DNA from: Asanoa iriomotensis
GTDB taxonomy: Bacteria; Actinomycetota; Actinomycetes; Mycobacteriales; Micromonosporaceae
DNA length: 64,000 nt
Direction: 5' to 3'
NCBI RefSeq assembly: GCF_016862515.1
Contig: NZ_BONC01000017.1
Coordinates: 62,001 to 126,000, forward strand
Below, piece after piece: positions 28,192 to 36,665 of this stretch; within the stretch, counting starts at the first letter, position 1, and each line of letters opens with the position of its first letter. The position numbers were made by a program, and so were the translations under genes. The notes below the pieces were generated by a model. It was not told where the DNA came from. It saw only the letters and a program-made list of their open reading frames with translations, and ran no database searches.

Positions 28192-30017
28192 CTGATCTGG
28201 TCAGCCACGACGGTCACGGCCGGGTGCGGGTGCACTTCACCCCCGCGGCCCGGGACATCCGCGTGCCGCCCGGCGTGACCGTCTTCGACGCCGCGAGCTG
28301 GAACGGCATCGCCATCGACTCCACCTGCGGCGGCCACGGCACGTGCCGCAAGTGTCTGGTGCGCGTGGACGACGGCACGATCCCGGTGTCCACGTTGGAC
28401 GTCCGTGCCTTCGGTGCCGACCAGCTCCGGGAGGGCTGGCGACTCGCCTGCCGGGCGCACGTCACCGAGAACCTGCGGGTCGAGGTGCCACCGCTGGTCA
28501 CCCGCCCGAAGGCCGCGACAGTCGGGGTGGGACGGCAGGTGATCCTCCGGCCGGCCATCCAGAAGCGATACCTGGAGCTGACCGAGCCGACGCTCGCCGA
28601 CCAGACGCCCGACCTGCAGCGGGTGCTCGGCGCGATCGACGATCTCGAGCCGCGGGCGGACCTGGCGGTGCTGCGCGGCCTCGGCGCGACCCTGCGGTCC
28701 AGCGACTACAAGGTGACGGCGGTGATCGTCGACGAGGTGCTCGTCGCCGTCGAGGCCGGCGACACCACGAGCCGGTGCTTCGGCATCGCGTACGACCTGG
28801 GCACCACCACCGTGGTCGCGAACCTGCTCGACGTCAGCACCGGGACCCCCGTGGCCGTGCGCTCGGCGCTCAACGCCCAGCAGCCGTTCGGCGGCGACGT
28901 GATCACCCGGATCAGCGCGACGATGCTCGACCCCGCGGCACTGGACCGGCTGCGCGCGCTGGCACACGAGACGCTCGACGAGCTCACCCGCGAGGTGTGC
29001 GCCGACGCCGGGGTCGAGCCGCACGAGATCTACGAGGTGGCACTGGCCGGCAACGCCACCATGGTGCACATCGCGCTGGGCATCGACCCGGAGCCGCTCG
29101 GCGTGGCGCCGTTCGTCATGTCGACCCGGGCGTTCCCCGAGATCATGGCCACCGACCTGGGGGTACGGGTGCACCCGCGGGCCAGGGCGGTGGTGTTTCC
29201 GTCGCTCGGCGCCTACGTCGGCGGTGACATCGTCGCCGGGCTGCTCGCCTCCGGCATGGACCGCGACCGGCGGATGCGGCTGTTCATCGACATCGGCACC
29301 AACTGCGAGATCGTGCTGGGCGACGCCGACCGGCTCGTGGCGACCGCGGCGCCGGCCGGTCCGGCGTTCGAAGGCGCGTCGATCCGGTGCGGCATGCGCG
29401 CCGCCGACGGCGCGATCGAGGTGGTCCGCATCCGCGACGGCGCGCTCGAGCTCGGGGTGATCGGCGACGCGGAGCCGGCCGGGCTGTGCGGTTCCGGCCT
29501 CGTCGACGCCGTCGCGGCGCTCGTCGACGCCGGGCTCATCGACCCGTCCGGCCGGTTCGTCTCCCCGGACGAGGCCGCCCGGGTCGCGCCGGCGCTCGCG
29601 TCGCGGTTCGCCACGTGGGACGGCGAGCGGGTCTTCGCGCTGCACGAGGACGTCGTGCTGTCCCAGCGCGACGTGCGGGCGCTGCAGTTCGCGAAGGCGG
29701 CGATCGCCACCGGATGGCAACTGTTGCTGGCGGAGCTGGGTGTCGAGCGCGGCGACATCCAGCAGGTGCTGCTGGCCGGCTCGTTCGGCAGCTACCTGTC
29801 GCCGGCGAGCGCGATCCGCATCGGGCTGGTCCCGAAGCTGCCCGTGCTGCGCGTCGTCAGCGCCGGGAACGTGGCCGGCGAGGGAGCCAAGATGGCGCTG
29901 CTGAGCCTGCGCGAGCGGGCCGGCGCCGCGACGTTGCTGGAGGAGGTCGAATACGTTGAGCTCTCCGACCGGGCCGACTTCAACGATCGCTTCGTCGATC
30001 TGCTCGCCTTCCCCTGA
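28188..30017 (+). CDS. RACo-type ATP-dependent corrinoid reactivation protein
   Basis: A 609-residue protein. An N-terminal 2Fe-2S ferredoxin-like domain has Cys47, Cys53, Cys56 and Cys88 (STCGGHGTCRKCLV ... LACRAH). A linker, middle domain and C-terminal ASKHA ATPase-like domain follow (AYDLGTTTVVANLLD, LFIDIGTNCEIVLG, VLLAGSFGSYLSP). This order matches RACo/DUF4445 proteins, which reduce oxidised Co(II) corrinoid back to Co(I) using electrons from the cluster and ATP. A reactivase is expected wherever a corrinoid methyl carrier works, more so in an aerobe. ATG 28188 overlaps mtgA (ATGA). Confidence 0.9.
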   Translation: MTDLVSHDGHGRVRVHFTPAARDIRVPPGVTVFDAASWNGIAIDSTCGGHGTCRKCLVRVDDGTIPVSTLDVRAFGADQLREGWRLACRAHVTENLRVEVPPLVTRPKAATVGVGRQVILRPAIQKRYLELTEPTLADQTPDLQRVLGAIDDLEPRADLAVLRGLGATLRSSDYKVTAVIVDEVLVAVEAGDTTSRCFGIAYDLGTTTVVANLLDVSTGTPVAVRSALNAQQPFGGDVITRISATMLDPAALDRLRALAHETLDELTREVCADAGVEPHEIYEVALAGNATMVHIALGIDPEPLGVAPFVMSTRAFPEIMATDLGVRVHPRARAVVFPSLGAYVGGDIVAGLLASGMDRDRRMRLFIDIGTNCEIVLGDADRLVATAAPAGPAFEGASIRCGMRAADGAIEVVRIRDGALELGVIGDAEPAGLCGSGLVDAVAALVDAGLIDPSGRFVSPDEAARVAPALASRFATWDGERVFALHEDVVLSQRDVRALQFAKAAIATGWQLLLAELGVERGDIQQVLLAGSFGSYLSPASAIRIGLVPKLPVLRVVSAGNVAGEGAKMALLSLRERAGAATLLEEVEYVELSDRADFNDRFVDLLAFP

Positions 30018-30600
30018 GGCCCGCGCGGCGGTCATCGCCTGCGGCGCCCTCGCCGCGGACGTCGAGCGGGTCGCCACGGCCCGCGGGTGGCCGGTGGACG
30101 TGCATCCGCTGCCGCCGCTGCTGCACAACCGGCCGTCGCACATCGCGCCGGCGGTGGAGACGCTCGCCGCGACGCTGCGCGGCCGCTACGCCACGGTGGC
30201 GGTCGCGTACGCCGACTGCGGCACCTACGGCGCCCTCGACGAGGTCTGCGGCCGGCTCGGGCTGCGCCGGCTGGGCGGCGCGCACTGCTACGACGTGCTT
30301 GCCGGCGCGGGCCGCATGCGTTCGTTGCTGAGTCGCGAGCCGGGCACCTACGTGCTGACCGACTTCCTGGTGCGCTCGTTCGAGCGGACCGTCGTCGCGG
30401 AGTTGGGGCTCGACCGCTGGCCGGAGCTTCGCGACGACTACTTCGGACACTACCGGCGCGTGGTCTGGCTGGCTCAACGGCCGACCGCGCGCTTGTCGGC
30501 GCTGGCCGAGGCCGCCGCCGACCGGCTCGGCCTGCCCCTGTCGGTCCTCCGCGTCGGCGACGCGGGCCTGGAGCGCGAGTTGGCGGCCCTGCTCTCTTGA
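29956..30600 (+). CDS. DUF1638 protein linked to corrinoid methyltransferase genes
   Basis: A 214-residue protein. AVIACGALAADVERVA, PPLLHNRPSHIAPAV, VAYADCGTYGALDEV and GGAHCYDVLAG follow the DUF1638 pattern, including three conserved cysteines that could bind a metal or cluster. DUF1638 genes are known neighbours of MttB-family genes, but no activity is known to me. TTG 29956 is chosen for AGGAGG nine bases upstream; this makes a 62-base overlap with the reactivase gene. It may help corrinoid loading or electron delivery; that is a guess. Confidence 0.8.
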   Translation: MSSPTGPTSTIASSICSPSPEARAAVIACGALAADVERVATARGWPVDVHPLPPLLHNRPSHIAPAVETLAATLRGRYATVAVAYADCGTYGALDEVCGRLGLRRLGGAHCYDVLAGAGRMRSLLSREPGTYVLTDFLVRSFERTVVAELGLDRWPELRDDYFGHYRRVVWLAQRPTARLSALAEAAADRLGLPLSVLRVGDAGLERELAALLS

Positions 30601-30626
30601 ATTCCACTTTGTCAGAGGAGGATTCC

Positions 30627-31757
30627 GTGCGAATCACGATTACCCGCAGTGGGGCCCTGGCGGCGTTGTCCGCCGTCGTGCTGGCCCTTTCCGCCTGCTC
30701 CCCACCGTCGAGCAACAACGAGGCCGCGGCGAGTGACGCCGCGAAGGCCACGAGCGCCGCGGACGTGGGTGGGATGGACAAGCTCGTCGAGGCCGCCAAG
30801 AAGGAGGGTGAGCTCAACGTCATCGCGTTGCCCCCGGACTGGGCCAACTACGGCGAGATCATCAAGGCCTTCAGCGACAAGTACGGCATCAAGGTCAACT
30901 CGGCGCAGCCCGACGCGTCCAGCCAGGACGAGATCAACGCCGCCAAGCAGTTGAAGGGTCAGGGCGGCGCACCGGACGTGTTCGACCTCGGCACGGCCGT
31001 CGCGCTGGCCAACACGTCGATGTTCGCGCCGTACAAGGTCGCCACCTGGGACGACATCCCGGCGGCGCTGAAAGAGGCCAACGGCACGTGGGTCAACGAC
31101 TACGGCGGCTACATGTCGATCGGGTACGACGCAGCGAAGGTGCCGGCGCCCGCCGCCGTCGCCGACCTGCTCGGCCCCGCGTTCAAGGGGAAGGTGGCCC
31201 TCAACGGTGACCCGACGCAGGCCGGTGCCGCGTTCAACGGCGTCGTCGCGGCCGCGCTGGGCAACGGCGGTTCCGCGGACGACATCGCGAAGGGCGTCGA
31301 CTTCTTCGGTTCGTTGAAGAAGGCCGGCAACTTCCTGCCGGTCGACCCGACCCCGGCGACGGTCGAGTCCGGCCAGACCCCCGTGGTCTTCGACTGGGAC
31401 TACCTCAACGTGGCACAGGGCGCGAAGCTGAAGGGCAAGGTCGACTGGAAGACCGTCGTACCCGCGAACGCCGTTGTCGGCTCCTACTACGTCCAGGCCA
31501 TCAGCGTCGACGCGCCGCACCCGGCCGCGGCCCGCCTGTGGCAGGAGTTCCTTTACAGCGACGAGGGTCAGAACCTGTGGCTCAAGGGCGGCGCCCGGCC
31601 GGTCCGGGCCGACGCCATGAAGACCGCGGGCACGCTCGACACCGCCGCCTTCAGCGCGCTGCCCCAGGTCACCGGCACCCCGGTCTTCCTGACCGAGGCG
31701 CAGACCAAGGCGGCCAACGACTACCTCGCCGCCAACTGGGCCAAAGTAGTCGGCTGA
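30627..31757 (+). CDS. ABC transporter substrate-binding lipoprotein, Pot-type
   Basis: A 376-residue secreted protein. SGALAALSAVVLALSACSPP is a lipoprotein signal with lipobox LSAC, followed by a Ser/Ala-rich linker and the type 2 binding-protein fold of the spermidine/putrescine/iron family (GELNVIALPPDWANYGEIIKAF, GAPDVFDLGTAVALAN, VFDWDYLNVAQGAKLKG). GTG 30627 has AGAGGAGG five bases upstream. It lies 26 bases after the DUF1638 gene in the same direction, so it is probably transcribed with the demethylation genes and may bring in a quaternary amine rather than a polyamine. Confidence 0.85.
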   Translation: MRITITRSGALAALSAVVLALSACSPPSSNNEAAASDAAKATSAADVGGMDKLVEAAKKEGELNVIALPPDWANYGEIIKAFSDKYGIKVNSAQPDASSQDEINAAKQLKGQGGAPDVFDLGTAVALANTSMFAPYKVATWDDIPAALKEANGTWVNDYGGYMSIGYDAAKVPAPAAVADLLGPAFKGKVALNGDPTQAGAAFNGVVAAALGNGGSADDIAKGVDFFGSLKKAGNFLPVDPTPATVESGQTPVVFDWDYLNVAQGAKLKGKVDWKTVVPANAVVGSYYVQAISVDAPHPAAARLWQEFLYSDEGQNLWLKGGARPVRADAMKTAGTLDTAAFSALPQVTGTPVFLTEAQTKAANDYLAANWAKVVG

Positions 31758-31763
31758 GCACCG

Positions 31764-32612
31764 ATGAGCAGGCGTCGTGACCTCCTCGGGGTGGTCCCGT
31801 TCCTGGTCTTCGTGGGCATCTTCCTGATCATCCCCACCCTGGTGGTGGCGATCGGTGCCTTCCTCGACGACCAGAATCGGGTGACCCTGGACAACGTGAC
31901 GGCACTGGCCGACGGCTACATCGTCCAGGCGTTCGTCCGCAGCATCGTGCTGTCCGCGGTGACCGCGGTCCTGGGTGCGGTGATCGGCGCCCTGCTCGGC
32001 TATGCCCTGGTGACCGCCCGACCGGACAGCGTCGTCCGGCGGGTGGTCACCTCGGCGTGCGGCGTGCTGGCCCAGTTCGGCGGCGTCACGCTGGCGTTCG
32101 CGTTCATGGCGACGATCGGCCTGAGCGGCTTCGTCACGCTGTTCCTGCGCGACTCGCTCGGCATCGACATCTTCGCGGGCGGCGTCTGGCTCTACGACCT
32201 GCCCGGCCTGGTGCTGGTCTACACGTACTTCCAGATTCCGTTGATGGTCATCGTGTTCCTGCCCGCGCTCGACGGCATCCGTCCACAGTGGCGGGAGGCG
32301 ACGGAGAGCCTCGGCGGGTCGACGTGGCACTACTGGCGGCGGGTGGCCGGGCCGCTGCTCGCGCCGGCCTTCATCGGCTCGACGCTGTTGCTGTTCGCCA
32401 ACGCGTTCTCGGCGTACGCGACGGCGGCCGCGCTGGTCAGCCAGGGCAGCCCGATCGTGCCGCTGCAGATCCGCTCCGCGCTGACCAGCGAGGTGCTGCT
32501 CGGTCGCGAGAACCTGGGCAAGGCGATGGCGCTCGGCATGGTCGTGGTCGTCGCGGTCGTCATGGCGCTCTACGCCACCCTGCAGCGGAGGACGTCGAGA
32601 TGGCTGGACTAG
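31764..32612 (+). CDS. ABC transporter permease, PotB-like
   Basis: A 282-residue protein with six predicted spans. REATESLGGSTWHYWRRVAGPLLAPA is the EAA loop that contacts the ATPase. It follows the binding protein by six bases and overlaps the next permease by 13. It forms the membrane channel together with the following gene product. Confidence 0.88.
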   Translation: MSRRRDLLGVVPFLVFVGIFLIIPTLVVAIGAFLDDQNRVTLDNVTALADGYIVQAFVRSIVLSAVTAVLGAVIGALLGYALVTARPDSVVRRVVTSACGVLAQFGGVTLAFAFMATIGLSGFVTLFLRDSLGIDIFAGGVWLYDLPGLVLVYTYFQIPLMVIVFLPALDGIRPQWREATESLGGSTWHYWRRVAGPLLAPAFIGSTLLLFANAFSAYATAAALVSQGSPIVPLQIRSALTSEVLLGRENLGKAMALGMVVVVAVVMALYATLQRRTSRWLD

Positions 32613-33427
32613 TGCGTCGCAGGGCCCGCCGGCAGCGGGTGCTGCGCTGGGTCATCGTCACCGTCCTGTCGATCGTCTTCCTGCTGCCGCTGGTGGCGCT
32701 GCTCGAGTTCACCACCCGCGGCCCCGGCGGGACGCTGACGTGGGACACCTGGCGCGAGCTGTTCGACTTCCAGCAGCTCAGCGAGACGTACCCGGTGCTG
32801 TGGACGGGCATGAAAGCGTCCTTCTGGCTCGTGCTGCTCTCCGTGGCGCTGACGCTGGTGCTGCTCGTGCCGACCGTGGTCTGGGTGCGCCTGCGGCTCC
32901 CGCGGCTGCGCCGGCTGGTGGAGTTCGTCTGCCTCCTGCCGTTGACGATTCCGGCGATCGTCCTCGTGGTCGGCCTGGCACCGGTGTACGCCTGGGTCGT
33001 CTACTTCGTCGGCGGGTCGTCGCTGACGCTCACGTTCGCGTACACCATCCTCGCCCTGCCGTTCGCCTACCGGGCGATCGACACCGGACTGTCGGCCATC
33101 GACGTGCGGACCCTCGCCGAGGCCGCCCGCAGCCTCGGCGCCGGCTGGGCCACGGTGATGTGGCGGGTCGTGCTGCCGAACATCCGCTCCGCCGTGCTCT
33201 CCGCCGCCTTCCTCACGGTGGCGCTGGTGCTCGGCGAGTTCACCATCGCGTCGCTGCTCAACCGCGACAACGTGCAGGTCGCCATCAACCAGCTCGGCAA
33301 GAGCAGCGCCACGATCTCGTTCGCGGTGTCCCTGGCGGCGCTGGTGCTCGCCTTCGTGCTGCTGTTCCTGCTCTCCTTCGCCGGTGGCAAGCGGCGTCGA
33401 TCCCGTCGGGAAAGGACCACCTCGTGA
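32600..33427 (+). CDS. ABC transporter permease, PotC-like
   Basis: A 275-residue protein with six predicted spans and the EAA loop LAEAARSLGAGWATVMWRVVLPNI. ATG 32600 lies inside the end of the previous permease gene; the stop overlaps the ATPase start (GTGA). The basic tail (GGKRRRSRRE) is cytoplasmic. Second half of the Pot-type channel. Confidence 0.88.
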   Translation: MAGLVRRRARRQRVLRWVIVTVLSIVFLLPLVALLEFTTRGPGGTLTWDTWRELFDFQQLSETYPVLWTGMKASFWLVLLSVALTLVLLVPTVVWVRLRLPRLRRLVEFVCLLPLTIPAIVLVVGLAPVYAWVVYFVGGSSLTLTFAYTILALPFAYRAIDTGLSAIDVRTLAEAARSLGAGWATVMWRVVLPNIRSAVLSAAFLTVALVLGEFTIASLLNRDNVQVAINQLGKSSATISFAVSLAALVLAFVLLFLLSFAGGKRRRSRRERTTS

Positions 33428-34485
33428 CGACGACAACAGCCGTGTCCACCGGCGTGGCGGTGCGCCTGGAGAACGTCAGCCGCCGGTTCGGGGACCTGCA
33501 GGCGCTCGACGGCCTCGACCTCGACATGAGCCCGGGGGAGTTGGTCGCGTTGCTCGGGCCGTCCGGGTGCGGGAAGACGACCGCGCTGCGCATCCTGGCC
33601 GGTCTGGAGGACGCGGACTCGGGCCGGATCCTGGTCGGCGGCAAGGACATCGCCAACGTCCCGGTCAACCGCCGCGACATGGGCATGGTGTTCCAGGCGT
33701 ACAGCCTGTTCCCGCACCTGACCGCGGTGGAGAACGTCGAGTTCGGGCTGCGCCTGCGCCGCCAGTCGGCGGCCGCGCGGCGCCGGCGGGCGCGCGACAT
33801 GCTCGACCTCGTCGGGATCGGCACGCACGCCGACCACTATCCGCAGCAGCTCTCGGGCGGCCAGCAACAGCGGGTGGCGCTGGCGCGGGCGCTCGCGATC
33901 CAGCCGCAGGTGCTGCTCCTCGACGAGCCACTGTCGGCGCTCGACGCGAAGGTTCGCATCCAGTTGCGCGACGAGATCCGGCGCATCCAGCTGGAGGTCG
34001 GCACCACGACCCTGTTCGTCACCCACGACCAGGAGGAGGCACTCGCCCTGGCCGACCGCGTCGGGGTGATGCGCGCGGGTCGCCTGGAGCAGATCGGTTC
34101 ACCGGAGGACATCTACCGCAGCCCGGCCACCGGGTTCGTCGCCGAGTTCGTGGGGCTGAGCAACCGGTTCGCGGGCCACGTCAAGGACGGCGGCGTCGAG
34201 GTGCTGGACACCCGGCTGCCACTGATGAACCCCGGCGCGGTCAGCAGCGGTCCGGCCACGGCGCTGGTGCGCCCGGAGTCGGTCGAGGTGACCGCGGACC
34301 CGGCCGGAGCGGGTCGGGTGGTCGCGGTGAGCTTCCTCGGCCCGCTCTCCCGGGTGACGGTGACGCTGCCCGACGACACGCTCGTCGTCGCCCAGGTATC
34401 CAGCGCCCGGCTGGCGGACCTGCCGCCCGGCACGGCCGTCCGGGTCACCCTCCTCCCGGTCCCGGTCGTCGTCTCGGCCGCCTAG
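33424..34485 (+). CDS. ABC transporter ATP-binding protein, PotA-like
   Basis: A 353-residue ATPase. It has Walker A GPSGCGKTT, Q-loop FQAYSLFPHL, signature LSGGQQQR, Walker B VLLLDEP and H-loop FVTHDQEEAL, then a TOBE-type C-terminal domain (ATALVRPESVEVTADP). GTG 33424 overlaps the PotC-like stop. Last gene of the plus-strand run that begins with the IclR gene; the converging MFS gene ends 16 bases away. Confidence 0.9.
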   Translation: MTTTTAVSTGVAVRLENVSRRFGDLQALDGLDLDMSPGELVALLGPSGCGKTTALRILAGLEDADSGRILVGGKDIANVPVNRRDMGMVFQAYSLFPHLTAVENVEFGLRLRRQSAAARRRRARDMLDLVGIGTHADHYPQQLSGGQQQRVALARALAIQPQVLLLDEPLSALDAKVRIQLRDEIRRIQLEVGTTTLFVTHDQEEALALADRVGVMRAGRLEQIGSPEDIYRSPATGFVAEFVGLSNRFAGHVKDGGVEVLDTRLPLMNPGAVSSGPATALVRPESVEVTADPAGAGRVVAVSFLGPLSRVTVTLPDDTLVVAQVSSARLADLPPGTAVRVTLLPVPVVVSAA

Positions 34486-34501
34486 TGGAGGAGCCGCGGC
34501 T

Positions 34502-35755
34502 TCAGTGGGCCGTTGCCTCGGCTGCCTTCGGTTGGGGTTCCGGGCGTACCAGTGAGCCCGGGCCCTTGCCTGCCAGGAGGCGGAAGCTCAGGCCTGCCAC
34601 GACGCAGCCCGCGCCCTGCACCGTGAGCAGGGTGAGCACGTCGATGCGGTCGCCCAGGGCGCCGGCTATTCCGGCCCCGACCACGGAGGCGATCGACGCG
34701 CCCAGCCAGATCGCCGAGAACGCCCGGCCGCGCAGCCGGTCCGGGGTCTCGATCTGGAAGAGGGTCCAGATGGCGCCGACGTGGATGCCCACCGGGATGC
34801 CGACCACCACGAACAGGGCGAGGACCGGCCAGAACGTCGTGTCCCAGCGCGGGTAGTTGAAGATGATCACGTCGACCACCCCGAAGAAGGTCCAACAGGT
34901 GGTGATCAGCGGGACCGGGCGGAAGCGCGCGGTGATCCGGGTGGCCGCCAGGCTGCCGATGATGCCGCCGACCGCCTGCGCCGACATCAGCCAGCCCAGC
35001 TCCCGGCCGCCGGCGTGCAGCGCCTTCGTGACGTACACCGCGAACAGCGTGCCCATCATGCCCTCGCCCACCGACGAGACCGCGATGATGACGAAGATCG
35101 CCCGGACGATCCGGTTGTGCGCCACGGCGCGCAAGCCCTCCAGCAACTCGCGGCGGAGGTCGCGGTTGTCCGACGCCTCGGCCCGGTGGCGGCCGCGGAT
35201 CAGCCCGCAGAGCACCGCCGCGACCGCGAACGTCGCGGCGTCGAGCACCGCCGCGCCGGCCAGCCCACCCGCCACCGCGATCACGCCGCCGAGCGCCGGG
35301 CCGACCAGCCGGGCCACGTTGTTGTTCAGCGCGTTCAGCGCGTTGGCGGCCGGCAGCCGGGTGGCGTCCACGAGTTGGGGCAGCAACGCGTTCTCCGCCG
35401 GTTGGAAGAACTGGGCCAGCGCCTGAGTCGCGAACGCGACCACCACCACGATCCACACGTCGTCGGCGGTACGCACCAGCAGCAGCGGCAACAGCGCGAC
35501 CACCTGCAGGACATTGACCGTCACGACGACCCGGCGCCGGTCCCACCGGTCCACGTAGACCCCGGCGACCGCGCCCGCCGAGATCGTGCCGAGCAGCGAG
35601 GCGACGACGACGACGGAGACGGCGGCGGGTGAGCCGGTCAACCCCAGGACCGCCAGCGGCAGTGCCACGCTGAGGACCCAGTTGCCGGTGAGCGAGATCA
35701 GCCCGGCGGTGAAGAGGAGTGCGAAATCGCGCTCGCGTAGCGGGGCGAGGTCCAT
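34502..35755 (-). CDS. MFS transporter, EntS-like (MFS_3)
   Basis: A 417-residue protein with about 12 spans. It begins LRERDFALLFTAGLISLTGNWVLSVALPL, with VYVDRWDRRRVVV as the loop 2-3 motif and ETPDRLRGRAFSAIWLG in the C-half, the layout of the enterobactin-exporter-like subgroup. ATG 35755 lies within the end of the upstream methyltransferase gene (58-base overlap). Probably an exporter of a small molecule; substrate unknown. Confidence 0.85.
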   Translation of the reverse strand: MDLAPLRERDFALLFTAGLISLTGNWVLSVALPLAVLGLTGSPAAVSVVVVASLLGTISAGAVAGVYVDRWDRRRVVVTVNVLQVVALLPLLLVRTADDVWIVVVVAFATQALAQFFQPAENALLPQLVDATRLPAANALNALNNNVARLVGPALGGVIAVAGGLAGAAVLDAATFAVAAVLCGLIRGRHRAEASDNRDLRRELLEGLRAVAHNRIVRAIFVIIAVSSVGEGMMGTLFAVYVTKALHAGGRELGWLMSAQAVGGIIGSLAATRITARFRPVPLITTCWTFFGVVDVIIFNYPRWDTTFWPVLALFVVVGIPVGIHVGAIWTLFQIETPDRLRGRAFSAIWLGASIASVVGAGIAGALGDRIDVLTLLTVQGAGCVVAGLSFRLLAGKGPGSLVRPEPQPKAAEATAH

Positions 35756-36342
35756 CGGCTGACTATTCCAGCCGCGGGACGACGGCAGTAGTACACGAGA
35801 GCCGGCGGCAGGTTGGCCCACTCCGTCCGCCCGACGACGACCTCGTCGAACAGGGCGGCGATGGATCGGCGCAACCGCAGCGCGGGTGGCGCCCACCGGG
35901 TGTGCACGTACGCGAACGTGGTGAACACTCCGTCGGGCGGCAGAACGGCGGCCACGGCGGACAGCACCCCGCGCTGGCGGCTCTCGGCGAACGCCGCCCA
36001 CGGTAGGCCGCTGACCACGACGTCGGCCTGGCTGAGCCCGCGTCCGGCGAGCACCGCCGCCAGGTCGGTCGCGTCCGCGTTGACGACCTCGACCCCCGGA
36101 TGCGACCCGGCCAACTGCAGCGCGAACCGTGGGTTGCGCTCGACCGCGATGTGCCGGCCGCGTCCACCGAGGCGCTCCTGAATCGCACCGGTGAAGGCGC
36201 CGGTGCCCGGGCCTAGCTCGACGACGACCGGGGCACCGGTCCGCGGCACCACGGCCGTCGCGGCACGCGCCAACGCCGGGCTGCTCGGGGCGACGGCACC
36301 GACACCCAACGGATCGCGTACGAACTCCAGCAGAAACGACAC
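35698..36342 (-). CDS. Class I methyltransferase, phospholipid N-methyltransferase/KsgA-like
   Basis: A 214-residue protein. VVVELGPGTGAFTGAIQERL is motif I, HIAVERNPRFALQL motif II, VVNADATDL motif III, and VVSGLPWAAF occupies the NLPY position, as in PmtA-type and rRNA-dimethylase-like enzymes. GTG 36342 starts three bases after the 2TM gene. A lipid substrate is plausible but unproved. Confidence 0.8.
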   Translation of the reverse strand: MSFLLEFVRDPLGVGAVAPSSPALARAATAVVPRTGAPVVVELGPGTGAFTGAIQERLGGRGRHIAVERNPRFALQLAGSHPGVEVVNADATDLAAVLAGRGLSQADVVVSGLPWAAFAESRQRGVLSAVAAVLPPDGVFTTFAYVHTRWAPPALRLRRSIAALFDEVVVGRTEWANLPPALVYYCRRPAAGIVSRWTSPRYASAISHSSSPPG

Positions 36343-36345
36343 GGC

Positions 36346-36561
36346 TCAGCGCTTGGCGGTCTTCGCGATGGACGCCTTGGCCCACCAGTAGTGGATGATC
36401 AACCAGACGGCCCAGCCCAGAATCGACCACAGCGGCCAGAAGAACTGGTCCGGGGTGTAGTACCACCACACGATCACCTGGATGACGTTGGACACGAGAT
36501 AACACAGGACGTGTATGCGCAGACCCCAGATCTGGGCCGTGGCGCTCGGCGTTGTTGTCAT
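36346..36561 (-). CDS. 2TM-domain small membrane protein
   Basis: A 71-residue protein with two hydrophobic helices (IHVLCYLVSNVIQVIVWWYY and FFWPLWSILGWAVWLIIHYW) joined by a short loop, the 2TM domain pattern, and a basic tail. TAGTTT lies six bases before ATG 36561 with no ribosome site, so transcription probably starts at or next to the A of the ATG. It heads a three-gene minus run with the methyltransferase and MFS genes. Confidence 0.75.
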   Translation of the reverse strand: MTTTPSATAQIWGLRIHVLCYLVSNVIQVIVWWYYTPDQFFWPLWSILGWAVWLIIHYWWAKASIAKTAKR

Positions 36562-36586
36562 GCCCGCAAACTAGGTCGACGCGTTT

Positions 36587-36622
36587 GACAACCCCGGAAT
36601 GGACAACCCTCGATGGGTTGAC
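36587..36622. promoter_or_regulatory. Three CAACCC half-sites in a divergent promoter
   Basis: GACAACCC occurs at 36587-36594 and 36602-36609, and inverted as GGGTTGAC at 36615-36622, so the last two form CAACCC-TCGAT-GGGTTG. They lie between the 2TM gene (minus) and the MFS gene at 36666 (plus). No regulator gene adjoins; a site for an unlinked repressor is inferred. Confidence 0.4.
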
Positions 36623-36665
36623 TTCCGTTCAGTAGTCGTCAAGCGGCGGTTCCTACGGTGGCCCG

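Noticed and set aside
34492-34501. AGCCGCGGCT palindrome between converging stops as a terminator
   Set aside because: No loop is possible without losing most of the stem; too weak to call.
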